The translations under genes were made by a program, and so were the position numbers. DNA of 64,000 nt from the NCBI GenBank assembly GCA_025642075.2, contig JAODUO010000154.1, positions 489,001-553,000 of the forward strand, in the 5' to 3' direction. The first letter of the stretch is position 1, and each line of letters starts with the position of its first letter. The stretch comes from Ridgeia piscesae (taxonomy: Eukaryota; Annelida; Polychaeta; Sabellida; Siboglinidae). This document shows positions 50,408 through 61,600 of the stretch, piece after piece. The notes under the pieces are model-generated. The model was given only the letters and a program-made list of their open reading frames with translations. It ran no database searches and was not told where the DNA came from.

Positions 50408-53400
50408 GTAAGTTATTCCCTATGTTGATGCAGTAGTTTTGTTGTAAATATGGTCACTAGGCTGTATAATCAGTGACCGTGTATAGATACATGAGTGCCA
50501 TGTAGAACAAGTGGCATAGGGGTAGCGCTTCGGACCCTCGACTACGAGAACCGGGTTCAAATCCTGTGCTGCAGTGGTAAAAACTTGGGCAAGTTTTTTC
50601 CCTACATTGCTCCAGTTCATTCAGCTGTATGAATGAGTAACTGGCTACAGACAGTGGGGGATATTTGTATGAGCAGCCTTAGCGCATTAATTGCAGCATG
50701 ACTGGATGCTTGCCAGAGAAGTTGAAATGGTATTTGATTGAACAGGTCTACCAGTGAAGACAAGTAAAGTGTAAAGGGCTTTGACTTGAGCTGTGCTGAG
50801 GACTGGATGCTGCACTATGTAGCGGTAAGAACTTACCTGTGCCAGTTGTTTCATCCTATTGACACATCTGTTGGCCAGCTGCACTCAGAGACTGGATGAA
50901 ATAGCGCAAAGTTCATTGTGAAAGGAGAAGATGATGTGGTATACGATCTATTGCTTGTTGCAGCCACCAAGTTGAACATGGAGGCTGTGCCCCTCGCCTC
51001 AGCTTCTACCATATATCACAAGTTCTTTCAGCGATTTCATCCCTCCACCTGGGACCCTTATGTGAGTACCTACAATACCAGTCTCTCACTGCTTCAGAAT
51101 CATTATATTGAGAGTGGACATACCGGGAGCATCAACAAACTTGGGGAGCATCCCGTAAATATTTCAAGTAAAGTAAACTTTTGCCTCCTAATTTCAAGGC
51201 ACAGCTAAGAATGATTGCTGTGCTGAGGAGGCTTGTGAAATGAAACTACTGTAGCTTTACAACGTTTTAGGTTTCTGACAAATTATCAACCGCTACAATG
51301 TCATAAGCAAGCTTCTTCAAACTGGTCCCAGCTGTCTTGAGAAATATGTACTGGTTGTTGACTTGTTATTCCTATTACATTATTTTAAATTAGAAATCAA
51401 TTTTTTGTTTCTGTTGGATTATCTGAAAACTTATGGTGTTTTGTTTTCAGCTGATTGCAACAACGTCTCTGTATTTAGCTGCAAAGTTGGAGGAGGAGCA
51501 TCTCAGACTGACAGACATCATCAATGTCTGTTACAGGTAAGTCCTCATTTTACGGGAATTCTATACTTAGATTTTACACGTATTGATTGTTTGATATTTA
51601 TATCACATTATAATATGTTACATTAGGAATGTAAATTTTGTGTAATTTAAAAAAAACTATTCAACTTTTGTCATTCTCAGGCTGATGTTGGTAAGTATTA
51701 ATTGGTATCAAACAACATCATGTTCTCTGAAGTCATTTTTTATTGATACATTGAGAAAAATCTATCTTCTAAAAAACTTAATAATACATTATTGTTGAAT
51801 AGACAATTGTTATATTAATTTTGTATTGTGCCGATTTGATATGAATTTGTTAATCAGAAAGAAATACTGATCTATGTGTTGGACATTTGCAACAGGACAT
51901 TTAACAAGGACCGACCTCCCCTGGACATGGGTGTGTCCTACTGGTGTCAACGTGAGAACCTTGTGCAGTGTGAACTGTACATCATCCGCGCACTCAAGTT
52001 CCATGTGTCCTTCACTCACCCACACAAGGTATGTAATCTATCACTCATCCACATAAGATGTGTAATCTTTCACTTATCCAGACAAGGTGTGTAGTCCTTC
52101 ACTCATCCACACAATGTGTGTTGTCCTTCACTCATCCACACAACATGAGTAATCTTTCACTCACCCACACAAGGTGTGTTATCCTTCACACACCCACACA
52201 AGGTGTGTAGTCTTTCACTCACCCACACCAGTCATCACTGCTGGGTCAGAGTCACACGACTCAGTCACATGCAGATGTTGGCCTCAGTTAACTTGTTTAT
52301 TGAGCAGAACATGGCCAGTCTAAACGTGATACTTCTTCACTTCACTTACAGGCATCTGTCCTTAACTCATACTTCTTCACTTCACTTACAGGCATCTGTC
52401 CTTAACTCATACTTCTTCACTTCACTTACAGGCATCTGTCCTTAACTCATACTTCTTCACTTCACTTACAGGCATCTGTCCTTAACTCATACTTCTTCAC
52501 TTCACTTACAGGCATCTGTCCTTAACTCATACTTCTTCACTTCACTTACAGGCATCTGTCCTTAACTCATACTTCTTCACTTCACTTACAGGCATCTGTC
52601 CTTAACTCATACTTCTTCACTTCACTTACAGGCATCTGTCCTTAACTTACTTACTTCACTACAATCTGTCCTAACTCTACTTCTTCACTTACAGGCATCT
52701 GTCCTTAACTCATACTTCTTCACTTCACTTACAGGCATCTGTCCTTAACTCATACTTCTTCACTTCACTTACAGGCATCTGTCCTTAACTCATACTTCTT
52801 CACTTCACTTACAGGCATCTGTCCTTAACTCATACTTCTTCACTTCACTTACAGGCATCTGTCCTTAACTCATACTTCTTCACTTCACTTACAGGCATCT
52901 GTCCTTAACTCATACTTCTTCACTTACAGGCATCTGTCCTTAACTCATACTTCTTCACTTCACTTACAGGCATCTGTCCTTAACTCATACTTCTTCACTT
53001 CACTTACAGGCATCTGTCCTTAACTCATACTTCTTCACTTCACTTACAGGCATCTGTCCTTAACTCATACTTCTTCACTTCACTTACAGGCATCTGTCCT
53101 TAACTCATACTTCTTCACTTCACTTACAGGCATCTGTCCTTAACTTGATATTCTGTTGCAGTTTGATAACTTACAATCATTGTTTTGTTGTGTCTGGTTT
53201 CTGTAATTCTTATGTAACTAAAATCCAGATCTGTAAAGACCTGCAGTGTTTAAAATTATTCTTTTTATAAACATTTGAGGATATTAATTTTATTTCCTCA
53301 CTTATGTGTTTATCCTTTCCACCAGTGTTTGTTGCTGATAGTTTTCAAAACATTATCTACGGCGTTTTACCTGGTCCAAGTAGTGATCATGTTGTAACTG

Positions 53401-55687
53401 ACCCTCTTATTCTTCCATATAACAGGGACCCTCATTTCACAAGCTCAGTTTCGGAATGCTCACAAATGATACGATCGTTGTCCACTGGACACGACAGTGG
53501 TTTCATGGATGTTTACATCATTACTCCTGTGTGTACGTGACTGCAGCGGTTGAAACTTGTGACTTTATTGCAAGAGAACATTGTTACTAAATCACTCCAC
53601 TTGTCTTGTCTCCAGTTTCTTCTTCACTATCTCAAGTCGGTTTACGATTGGCTGGATCCTGTCGTCAAGCAGAAAGTTCCCATTGCCACGACAGCATGGG
53701 CCATCCTTAGAGACAGTTACCATGGCAATGTGTGTCTTGAGTACAGCCCGGAGCACATCGCCGTGGCAGTGCTCTACTTTGCTCTGCAGTGTCACGGTGT
53801 CGAGGTGCCATATTCCGACACCGCCGAGTACGAATGGTGGCAGGTGTGTGTTTACTCTTCTTTACACTGTTGCTTACTCTCTTCTTTACACTGTTGTTTA
53901 CACTATTTACACTGTTGTTCACATCCTTCTTTACAATGTATACACTCTTTACGGTGTTGCTTACTCTTCTTTACACTGTTGTTTACCATCTTTACACTGT
54001 TGTTCAAACCCTTCTTTACCCTGTTGTTTACACTCTTCTTTACAATGTTGTTTACACTCTTCTTTACAATGTTGTTTACACTATTTACACTGTTGTTCAC
54101 ATCCTTCTTTACAATGTTGTATACACTCTTTACACTGTTGCTTACACTCTTCTTTACACTGCTGTTTACAATCTTTACACTGTTGTTCAAACCCTTCTTT
54201 ACCCTGTTGTTTACTCTTCTTTACCCTGTTGTTTACACTCTTCTTTACAATGTTGTTTACACTTTCCTTAACTATGTTGTTTACACTCTTCTTTACACTG
54301 TTGTTTACGCTCTTTTTTACGCTGTTGATTACACCCTTCTTTACAATGTTGTTTACAATATTTACAATATGTTACACTCTTTACAATGTTCACTCTTCTT
54401 TACACTGTTGTTTACACTGTTGTTTACACTGTTGTTTACACTTGTTTACACTCTTCTTTACACTGTTGTTTACACTCTTCTTTACACTGTTCACAAACTT
54501 CTCCCAGTTATGATTTACATTGTTTTCTAATGTAGAAGGGTGTTATAGTACAGAATTTCCAAGTTGAATGACCCAAAATAGGGAGGTCTTCTATTGCAAG
54601 ACACAATAGGGTGTTTCAAATCTTTCAGTGCAATTTTTTAAAGTATTCGAACATAACTGGGAGATTTGTATTCTAACTCGGGAGATTCTCTAGACTCTAA
54701 CATCACAAATCGGGAGACTTAGAGGCTCTGGTAGTAAAATTATGTGTTCTAACTTTCCTAACACTGTAATGGTGCAGAAACAACTTTTGAATTCAACCTT
54801 TCAGGGTTTACAAAATCTCTGAGTTATTTTAGATTTATGTATTTTAGCCTTCTAGATTTCATTTGTTTATTTATAATTTTATTAGTCTGTTTAAATTACA
54901 CTTTGATAATGTAGAGTTAATTTTAGTCATAATATATGTTTAAGTAATTATTTTAAGTGACATGTCCTACATGTGCATGTAAAGTGCCTTGAATAGTTTT
55001 AAATATATTTGGTGCTATATAAGTATATTTATTTATTTTATTTATAATCCCTAAATATTTTCCTGCGTGGATTATCTTCCTTGGGCTGCAATCGATACAA
55101 ATACTCAGAAAACGAGCCGAAGGCTGCGACGAACCCAACACTCAGTCAGGCGTACGCGAAACCTCTCGCTTCAATTTTGTAACGATTTTATTCGCGTGGA
55201 ACCATACGATATCAGTATGCGTCTTCATTGACACCACAATATCATTTGATCGCAATGCTAATTAACTTTCAGCTTTCCACAGGAATCGCTATGCTGGTGG
55301 GCTTAAAACCGAATTTATACTGCAAATATATTTAAATTTTTAATGTTGTCAAATGCTACATACATACTTAATCTTTATGTATACATGAAAAATGAATTTA
55401 TGTAATGCCATGTTTCTATTCCCTTGAACATGATTTGAACTAAATAAAAATGGACAACATTCCTTTAGACTTATCTGTTCTAAATGATCAAATTGAAGTC
55501 AATAAACCCCAGTCAACACTCACATGTGGATGTGGTGATCCTGCTAGCAATAATGGCTGTCTCTGGGCGTGTACTGTCATTTTCTTTTGTTCCTCCATAG
55601 GTGTTGACAGAAGATATAACTCTTCGGCGAATCCGAATGATCATTTCCGCTATCATAGACATTTATGACCTCGAAGTCGCCAGCTGA
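50353..55687 (+). CDS. CCNQ: Cyclin Q (CCNQ/FAM58A), complete six-exon gene
   Basis: Exons 50353-50407, 50964-51061, 51451-51536, 51896-52028, 53616-53843, 55601-55687 join with phases 1,0,2,0,0 into 228 codons plus TGA; human cyclin Q is about 248 aa. Recognisable cyclin-box blocks in order: KLHFKVIRFMTEA, ASTIYHKFF, TSLYLAAKLEEEHLRLTDII, QCELYIIRALKFHVSFTHPH, LLHYLKSVYDWL, TAWAILRDSYHG, and HIAVAVLYFALQCHGVEVP. The order and spacing match human FAM58A. CCNQ activates CDK10, a kinase known to phosphorylate ETS2 and to restrain ciliogenesis. The ATG at 50353 gives a shorter N-terminus than human; an upstream ATG at 50309 runs into a stop. The downstream gene is convergent. Confidence 0.95.
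50500..50830 (+). mobile_element. tRNA-derived SINE in CCNQ intron 1
   Basis: A box-like TGGCATAGGGG at 50512-50522 and a perfect B box GGTTCAAATCC at 50554-50564 form an internal pol III promoter. Downstream lies CAGCTGTATGAATGAGTAAC, resembling the conserved central core shared by many invertebrate SINEs, then a GTAAAGGGCTTTGA 3' region of LINE-tail type. The 3' boundary is approximate. No target-site duplication was identified. Confidence 0.65.
50964..51061 (+). CDS. CCNQ: CCNQ exon 2
   Basis: Acceptor TTGTTGCAG, donor TAT|GTGAGT, 98 bp, phase 1 in and 0 out. Peptide ATKLNMEAVPLASASTIYHK FFQRFHPSTWDPY. Confidence 0.93.
51451..51536 (+). CDS. CCNQ: CCNQ exon 3
   Basis: Acceptor TTGTTTTCAG, donor TACAG|GTAAGT, 86 bp, phase 0 in and 2 out. 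It holds the cyclin-box core SLYLAAKLEEEHLRLTDIIN, including the conserved K-x-E pair. Confidence 0.95.
51896..52028 (+). CDS. CCNQ: CCNQ exon 4
   Basis: Acceptor TTTGCAACAG chosen over an upstream AG at 51855 because it gives NVCYR-TFNKDRPPLDMG, colinear with human cyclin Q without an insertion. Donor AAG|GTATGT, 133 bp. Ends KFHVSFTHPHK. The exon end plus donor is tandemly duplicated in the intron. Confidence 0.92.
52011..52245 (+). repeat. Tandem duplicates of CCNQ exon 4 end and donor
   Basis: About seven units of 29-32 bp containing TTCACTCACCCACACAAG followed by GTRTGT, the end of exon 4 and its donor. Several keep AAG|GTGTGT; others have lost it. Confidence 0.9.
52330..53145 (+). repeat. 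40-bp minisatellite with acceptor-like motif
   Basis: Unit ACTTCTTCACTTCACTTACA GGCATCTGTCCTTAACTCAT, about 20 copies. Each contains CTTCACTTCACTTACAG|G, a convincing 3' splice-site look-alike ahead of the true exon 5 acceptor at 53615. Confidence 0.95.
53616..53843 (+). CDS. CCNQ: CCNQ exon 5
   Basis: Acceptor CTTGTCTCCAG, donor CAG|GTGTGT, 228 bp, phase 0-0. Second cyclin fold: FLLHYLKSVYDWLDPVVKQK, TAWAILRDSYHGNVC, AVAVLYFALQCHGVEVPYSD. The open frame beyond the donor is repeat-derived. Confidence 0.95.
53852..54500 (+). repeat. 23-bp minisatellite after CCNQ exon 5
   Basis: Degenerate unit TTCTTTACACTGTTGTTTAC ACT, about 27 copies, starting within ten bases of the exon 5 donor. Confidence 0.93.
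54535..55600 (+). other. Remainder of CCNQ intron 5
   Basis: Unique AT-rich DNA holding the SINE/LINE tail at 54955-55045. A 72-codon open frame from 55450 (MDNIPLDLSVLNDQIE) runs into exon 6 out of frame; unrecognised. Confidence 0.45.
54955..55045 (+). mobile_element. SINE/LINE 3'-tail fragment in CCNQ intron 5
   Basis: GTAAAGTGCCTTGAATAG, then GGTGCTATATAAGTA and an ATTT-rich tail is the usual 3' end of many tRNA-SINE/LINE pairs. No A/B box was found upstream, so it is probably 5'-truncated. Confidence 0.45.
55601..55687 (+). CDS. CCNQ: CCNQ exon 6 (terminal)
   Basis: Acceptor TTCCTCCATAG, 28 codons and TGA at 55685-55687. Peptide VLTEDITLRRIRMIISAIID IYDLEVAS, matching the C-terminal helix and the IYxMD-like end of human cyclin Q. 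Confidence 0.93.
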   Translation: MLTEDITLRRIRMIISAIIDIYDLEVAS

Positions 55688-55899
55688 TGCATCCCACCTG
55701 GTGCTGCCACCTGGCAGGTGATAGTTGCAAAGACAAGGAATCGGAGAATGTTGATGTGAATACTTCATGTAATATGTATGTAATTAAATTTCATTCCTAG
55801 GCAGACTTGTTTCTTAGAAAACATGTTCTGAAAATAGTTTCTGAAATGCAGATTTCCTGATAATACACTATTTCCGCAGCATTCTCAATTCAAAGAAGC

Positions 55900-55905
55900 A
55901 ATAAA
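55900..55905 (+). other. Candidate CCNQ poly(A) signal
   Basis: AATAAA lies 213 bp after the CCNQ stop, giving a short 3' UTR. No stronger hexamer was noticed between. Confidence 0.5.
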
Positions 55906-58488
55906 ACCAGAATCTTTAGGCGTAATCAAGCACAATGGTCATCCTAAAAGCAGGGAACCACCAAAGATTTGGGTGTGATAAACAATTACAAACCAGCCTC
56001 AACTTATGTGAACGGTTGCTAGTTTTAAATACAGCTGTACTCCTAATGTAGTTGTTTGTTGGCTCTATATGGCTGTGTAGCTGATAGAGAATGCTCATTT
56101 GTTAATGTTAAACTTATTTTTAGGAGTCAAAGTTGCTTGGGGTTATTTAAAAAAACTCAACATGATTTGTCGTATAATATTAATAATATTACTGTAGTAT
56201 GGACAGGAGTTCGTAGGTGCAACAAACAAGATTTGAAAGGTATTACGGTATAAACAAGGATCCCAAACTTAGAGCCAAGGACAACCACATATTGAGATGA
56301 CTCTCAGGTGTTTAACATCAGAGACTACAAAGCCTGTATAGTTCAACATATTTATTGACTACTTGGTACTGACTACGGATGCCAGTAACAATATCTTGCC
56401 AACAAAATTACACAACACAAACTTGCAGCACTAACATGCCTTATAAGCACCAGATGCCACTGACCACATCAACTGTGTCAACTTCGTACATTGAGCCATG
56501 CCGCATGACTGAGGCAAAAATCAGAGATCGGCAGCCAAAACTTCTTCAATCTGACATTTACAATTATCAATAACAACAACAGGACAAGCTTTTGTCCATT
56601 CCGAACAACGCTGGTGTGATTTTAAAATCATCTAAAATATGTCAACCACGATCCTGCATTACGCTGGCGTTATTCATTAGTTCACTTGGAATAAAACAAT
56701 AATGTGCTATCATCCAGTCCGTGAAAGAGTCCAGGGAGTTCTGTTTCAGAAACCACACATCATATTCATAGAACTCTGAAGGTTGGATTATTAGTTTTCT
56801 GTCGGAGTATGTAATAGGGTTTATTTTATTAGGACTAAATCTATACATTACATTACATTACCCTTGTTAAACATGTCGGACACGTGACAGTGTTGCGCCT
56901 GACTGCAGAAATAAACGTTGTGAAGGAGTATTGCTTTACAAACGTACATGACTGTCACATCGCTGGTTGGTACTACTAGACTAACCGATACACACCACAC
57001 AACTGAACTCTGATAATTCACTGACCAACACGATTCCGAGTGCGTCTCTGTGTGACCAACTAGCATGCACAAGCCACTATATGATATGCACAGATCAACA
57101 ACTTAACACCTCTAAAAAGTCGCAGCTAAAAGATTGACATCACGTTAACGAAATAGCACTTATACTGTAGATATTCAGATTTTTACAAACACACACCTGT
57201 ACACATCAATTCATGGCATCCATTTCATAGCGAGCTTATATACAGCAATTACTCCAAGCATGAAGTCAATGAACCGTGACGATGCGTTCAAGCATACAGT
57301 GGACGGCTAATGTGTCGTTGGCTTAAGGCAAAGATGATGTCCCTGATTTATAATGCCTCGTACATCAAACATACTCAACCCTGCATTCTACTCTCCCAGG
57401 TGAAACCTGCACATCTTCCTTCAATTGCTTCAACCGGCTTTTACTTTCCTTCATAAAAGACTTCCACATAACATACACGTAAGGCCCAAAATAACGGCAT
57501 ATCATAACAACCAACACCACCATGGTCAGAATATGATATACAACTAATATATATATATCTTTCCAAGATTAAAAAATTTGGTGAAACAAAGAACTGCAAC
57601 GGAAACTTTTATGTGTAGCGTTTCTCTCCAGCTCTGACCTCGAGCTCAAGTCCTCTTTTCTGGAGTCACTACATCACGTTTATGTACAAATCACCTGACA
57701 TAAGGTGATCACTGGCACTTGAGTCTGATATCTTTGAAAACATCCCCGGTTCAATGGTTCCTTCGTAACGTAAACTTCTCCCACTTGTGATTCCCTCTTA
57801 GCCTACCTTCCCGTACATTCCTTGCCCCTTCCCCGCCCCACTTCCTGTTTGAGATCAGACTGTGGCCGGCCAGTCCAGTCCATCGACAGTCCACACAGAG
57901 CTGGCTGCCGGGAGCAATTATGAAACGCCTACAAATGACCATGCGTTTGTAACAGAACCACAGCTACAGTTTGTGCGAATAACATACATTGAGTAACACA
58001 TACAAATATCAACAGAAGAATAAGACAGTTCGTCTGGCTGGTCGGACGCTGCGGAGGTCATAGGGGTGTCCGGCGACCAGGGAATTTTCCTAAATTTTGC
58101 GGCATGCCAGTTGGAGGAACGAGGTGCAGCTGCTTGTGCCGTCACAGACCAACATCAGGTGGCGCTGTGTCCCATCATGGCTGACCCTTGGTGAGAAGGG
58201 GTTGCAGATATGAGACGTGTCAAACTTGCAGTCAGTTTCCCTTGTGTAGTGACTGTGACAGTCGTCCATCGTAATCGCATCATGGTCAGACTTCCTACAC
58301 ACCTGGCTCCCTTTGGGCTCCCCCACTTGCAACAATCTTCAACACTCGGATGGGTGCTGAACAGCTGCATCGCTCTGCAGACAGGTGGCTCCTACTGGCA
58401 CACCACCCACTTATTCGCCACAACACACCGAGATGGGCGGAGACGAATGAGATGATGTCATGCACTAATGAGTGCATAGTGGCGCCCT
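55906..58488. other. Region between convergent genes
   Basis: Presumably holds the 3' UTR of the nuclear receptor on the minus strand. No poly(A) signal was confidently placed, and no repeat array or other gene was recognised. Confidence 0.5.
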
Positions 58489-58646
58489 CTACTCGGTGCT
58501 GTAGACCTCCTCGTGGAGGGCCGGGAAGGACATGTCAGGCACTTCGAGGCGCATCTTGTTGATGAATTTGGCATGCATCTCGTTGATCTCCTGAAGGTCT
58601 GACAGCAGATGGAGGGCTTCCAGGAACGTCTCCTCACAGTTCGACT
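58489..58646 (-). CDS. Nuclear receptor terminal exon E (helices 10-12)
   Basis: Acceptor GTTGTTGTAG, stop TAG at 58489-58491. Peptide SNCEETFLEALHLLSDLQEI to FPALHEEVYSTE. Ends immediately after the AF-2 helix, so there is no F domain. Confidence 0.92.
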
Positions 58647-61600
58647 CTACAACAACCACAAGGATGGTGATTACATGTCCACAACTACAGTGATTACATT
58701 GTCCACAACCACAGTGATTACATTGTCCACAACCACAGTGATTAACCCCATCAACAGCCACAATCAGTGATTACATGTCCACAACCACAGTGATTACACG
58801 TCCACAACTACAGTGATTACATGTCCACAACCACAGTGATTACTTTCCACAACCACCATGAGGATGGTGATTACATGTCCACAACTACAGTGATTACACA
58901 TCAACAACCACAGTGATTACATGTCCACAACCACAGTGATTACACATCCACAACGAGAGTGATTACATGTCCACAACCACAGTGATTACACGTCCACAAC
59001 TACAAAGTTTTATTATATTTCCACAAGCACAGTGCCTTTGGCCAAAATCTCAGTGAGCACCCTATTTAAAGTTTTGGTTTTGGCATATTTGGTTCCCATT
59101 TTGTGTGCAGGAACCACAGTTTGTAGACACTAAATGAAGACAGGTAAGAAGGAAGTGTCTACCTGGTGATTAGGTCCACAACTACAGTAGAACCTGCGAA
59201 AGAGACCAAGGATTTCTGCCCCAACTTTCAGTGTTCTCCACAACACGCTCTGAAAACACCACAATACGTATTACGTCAACAACCGGTTCACCCAACGAAG
59301 TTTTCTTAATATTCCCAACGACATAATTACATGCCCCAACCTTTACATGCCCCCAATAGACCGTGTTTAACAGTCTCGCAACAGAATTAAAAACAGAAGT
59401 CTAGGTTTACTTTTAAACACAATCATAAACCCCCAGAATGACAAAACATAAGGATTTCTCTATTCTGTTTTTACAACCATTTAAATGGTTATTGTCCATA
59501 ACAACGTGGGAAAATATGGCGGCTTACTTCCACAAGGCATTTAAAAAGCCACAAACAGAATTTTTAAAACAAGGGGGAAATTAAAGACTGAAAATTATTT
59601 GGAAAATATTTACATGAAAAATGAGGATGGGATTAATTCCCAACGTCACAAATTACTGTTACTCCAAAATATTTCTATTATAAGCACAAACTAAGGACAT
59701 TCTGTCAACCTCTTTAGACCACTAGCACAGGTGACAATAAAAGAGAATTGAACATGTAAACCCAGGAAATCGAGGGTCCGGATTAAGCCACCCCGGGTTT
59801 CACAGGGAAGAGAGGTGGAAGAACATGTCCAAACACTAATCACCGACAACAAGCTACGAGGATGAGTGCATGTCCACAACCACAGGTTCAGATCAGCCAC
59901 GAGGATGGTGATTACATGTCCACAACCACAGTGATTACACATCAACAGCCACGAGGATGGTGATTACATGTCCACAACCACAGTGATTACACTCAACAAC
60001 CACGAGGATGGTGATTACATGTCCACAACCACAGTGATTACACATCAACAGCCACGAGGATGGTGATTACATGTCCACAACCACAGTGATTACACATCAA
60101 CAGCCACGAGGATGGTGATTACATGTCCACAACCACAGTGATTACACATCAACAGCCATGAGGATGGTGATTACATGTCCACAACCAGTGATTACACGTT
60201 CACAACCACAAAGTCTGTTATATTTCCACAAGCACAGTGCCTTTGGCAGACAAAATCTCAGTGAGCACCCTATTTAAAGGTTTGGGTTTTGGCATATTTG
60301 GTTCCCATTTTTGCTGCAGGAACCACAGTTTGTAGACACTAATATGAAGACAGGTAAGAAGGAAGTGTCTACCTGGTCGGTTGGTCTTCATCTTCATGTA
60401 GAAGGCCTGCAGAAAGAGACCAAGAAGTTTCTGCACGGCTTTCTTATTCTCCAGGTCAACACGCTCTGAAAACACCACATATGTAAACATCAACGAACCG
60501 TTCACCCAGAGAATTGTCTTAATATTCCTCGACATAATTACGATGCAGACCTTTGCATGCACCAATAGACTCGTGTTTAACCGAGTCTCGCAACAGAATT
60601 AAAAACAGAAGTCTAGGTTTACAGTTTTAAACACAATCATAAACCCTCACCGAATGACAAAACATACAGGTTGCTCTATTCTGTTTTATATTATTTAAAT
60701 GTTGTTGTTATGACAATGTGGAAGATATGCGGCTTGCTTTATAGCATTTAATAAGCCTGAAAGAGATATTAACAGAATTATGACTGGCATATTTGGAATA
60801 TTTATTGACATGTTTTGGGGTAATTCCCAGCGTCATCACAATTCACTGTTACTCCAAATATTTCTATTATGAAGCACAACTAGGACCTCTGTCAACCTCT
60901 TTAGACCACTAGACACAGGTGACAATACGAGAATTGAAAAGTAACCAGAAATCGAGGGTCCGGATCTAAGCCAGCCCCGATACACAGGGAAGAGAGTGGA
61001 AGAACAAACTAAACACTAATCACCGACTAACGAAGCTACGGAGTGATGAGTGCATGTGGCGCCACCTACCAGGGTTCAGGATCATGATGGCGGTGTAGAG
61101 GGCTACTTCGCTGTCAGTCAGATTGAGGCAGTTGAGTTTTGCTGCGAGATTGAATTGATGCTCAAAGAAGCTGCCCATTGGCATGTTCCTCACCACGAAC
61201 CTGCAGACACACCGCATCACACTATGTCACACTGTGTTACATCACACTACATCACACTGTGTTACATCACACTACATCACACTGTGTTACATCACACTAC
61301 ATCACACTGTGTTACATCACACTGTTACGTCACACTGTGTTACATCACTTCACTGTTAGGCACTTAGGAGACTAAACGAAGGCAGTCAGGGCCATGGCTG
61401 TTAATGCTACATTCTCTATGGCAGTCTGTACTATGTCCACTGCCAGCCAAACACTGATAACATTGTGAATGTTGAAGAGTAAAATGTTCAGAAACTTTCA
61501 GGTGGTTCTATGTATACTCGTTTAATAGGAAGGTAACCGCAATGTGCTTCTGCTGCAGTGTGTCAGTGACATGTGTTGTCACTGATAACACACTACACAT

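Noticed and set aside
50512..50580. A functional tRNA gene
   Set aside because: A and B boxes are present, but no cloverleaf closes into a 7-bp acceptor stem and the sequence runs on into a SINE body.
51680..51690. A 10-bp microexon (GCTGATGTTG between CTCAG and GTAAGT) in CCNQ that would connect exon 3 to an acceptor at 51855
   Set aside because: It keeps frame but adds about 17 residues absent from cyclin Q. The acceptor at 51895 gives a colinear protein without it.
53844..54530. Extension of the exon 5 open frame of CCNQ by 200+ codons
   Set aside because: After CAG|GTGTGT it reads only the 23-bp repeat. Exon 6 at 55601 completes the conserved C-terminus.
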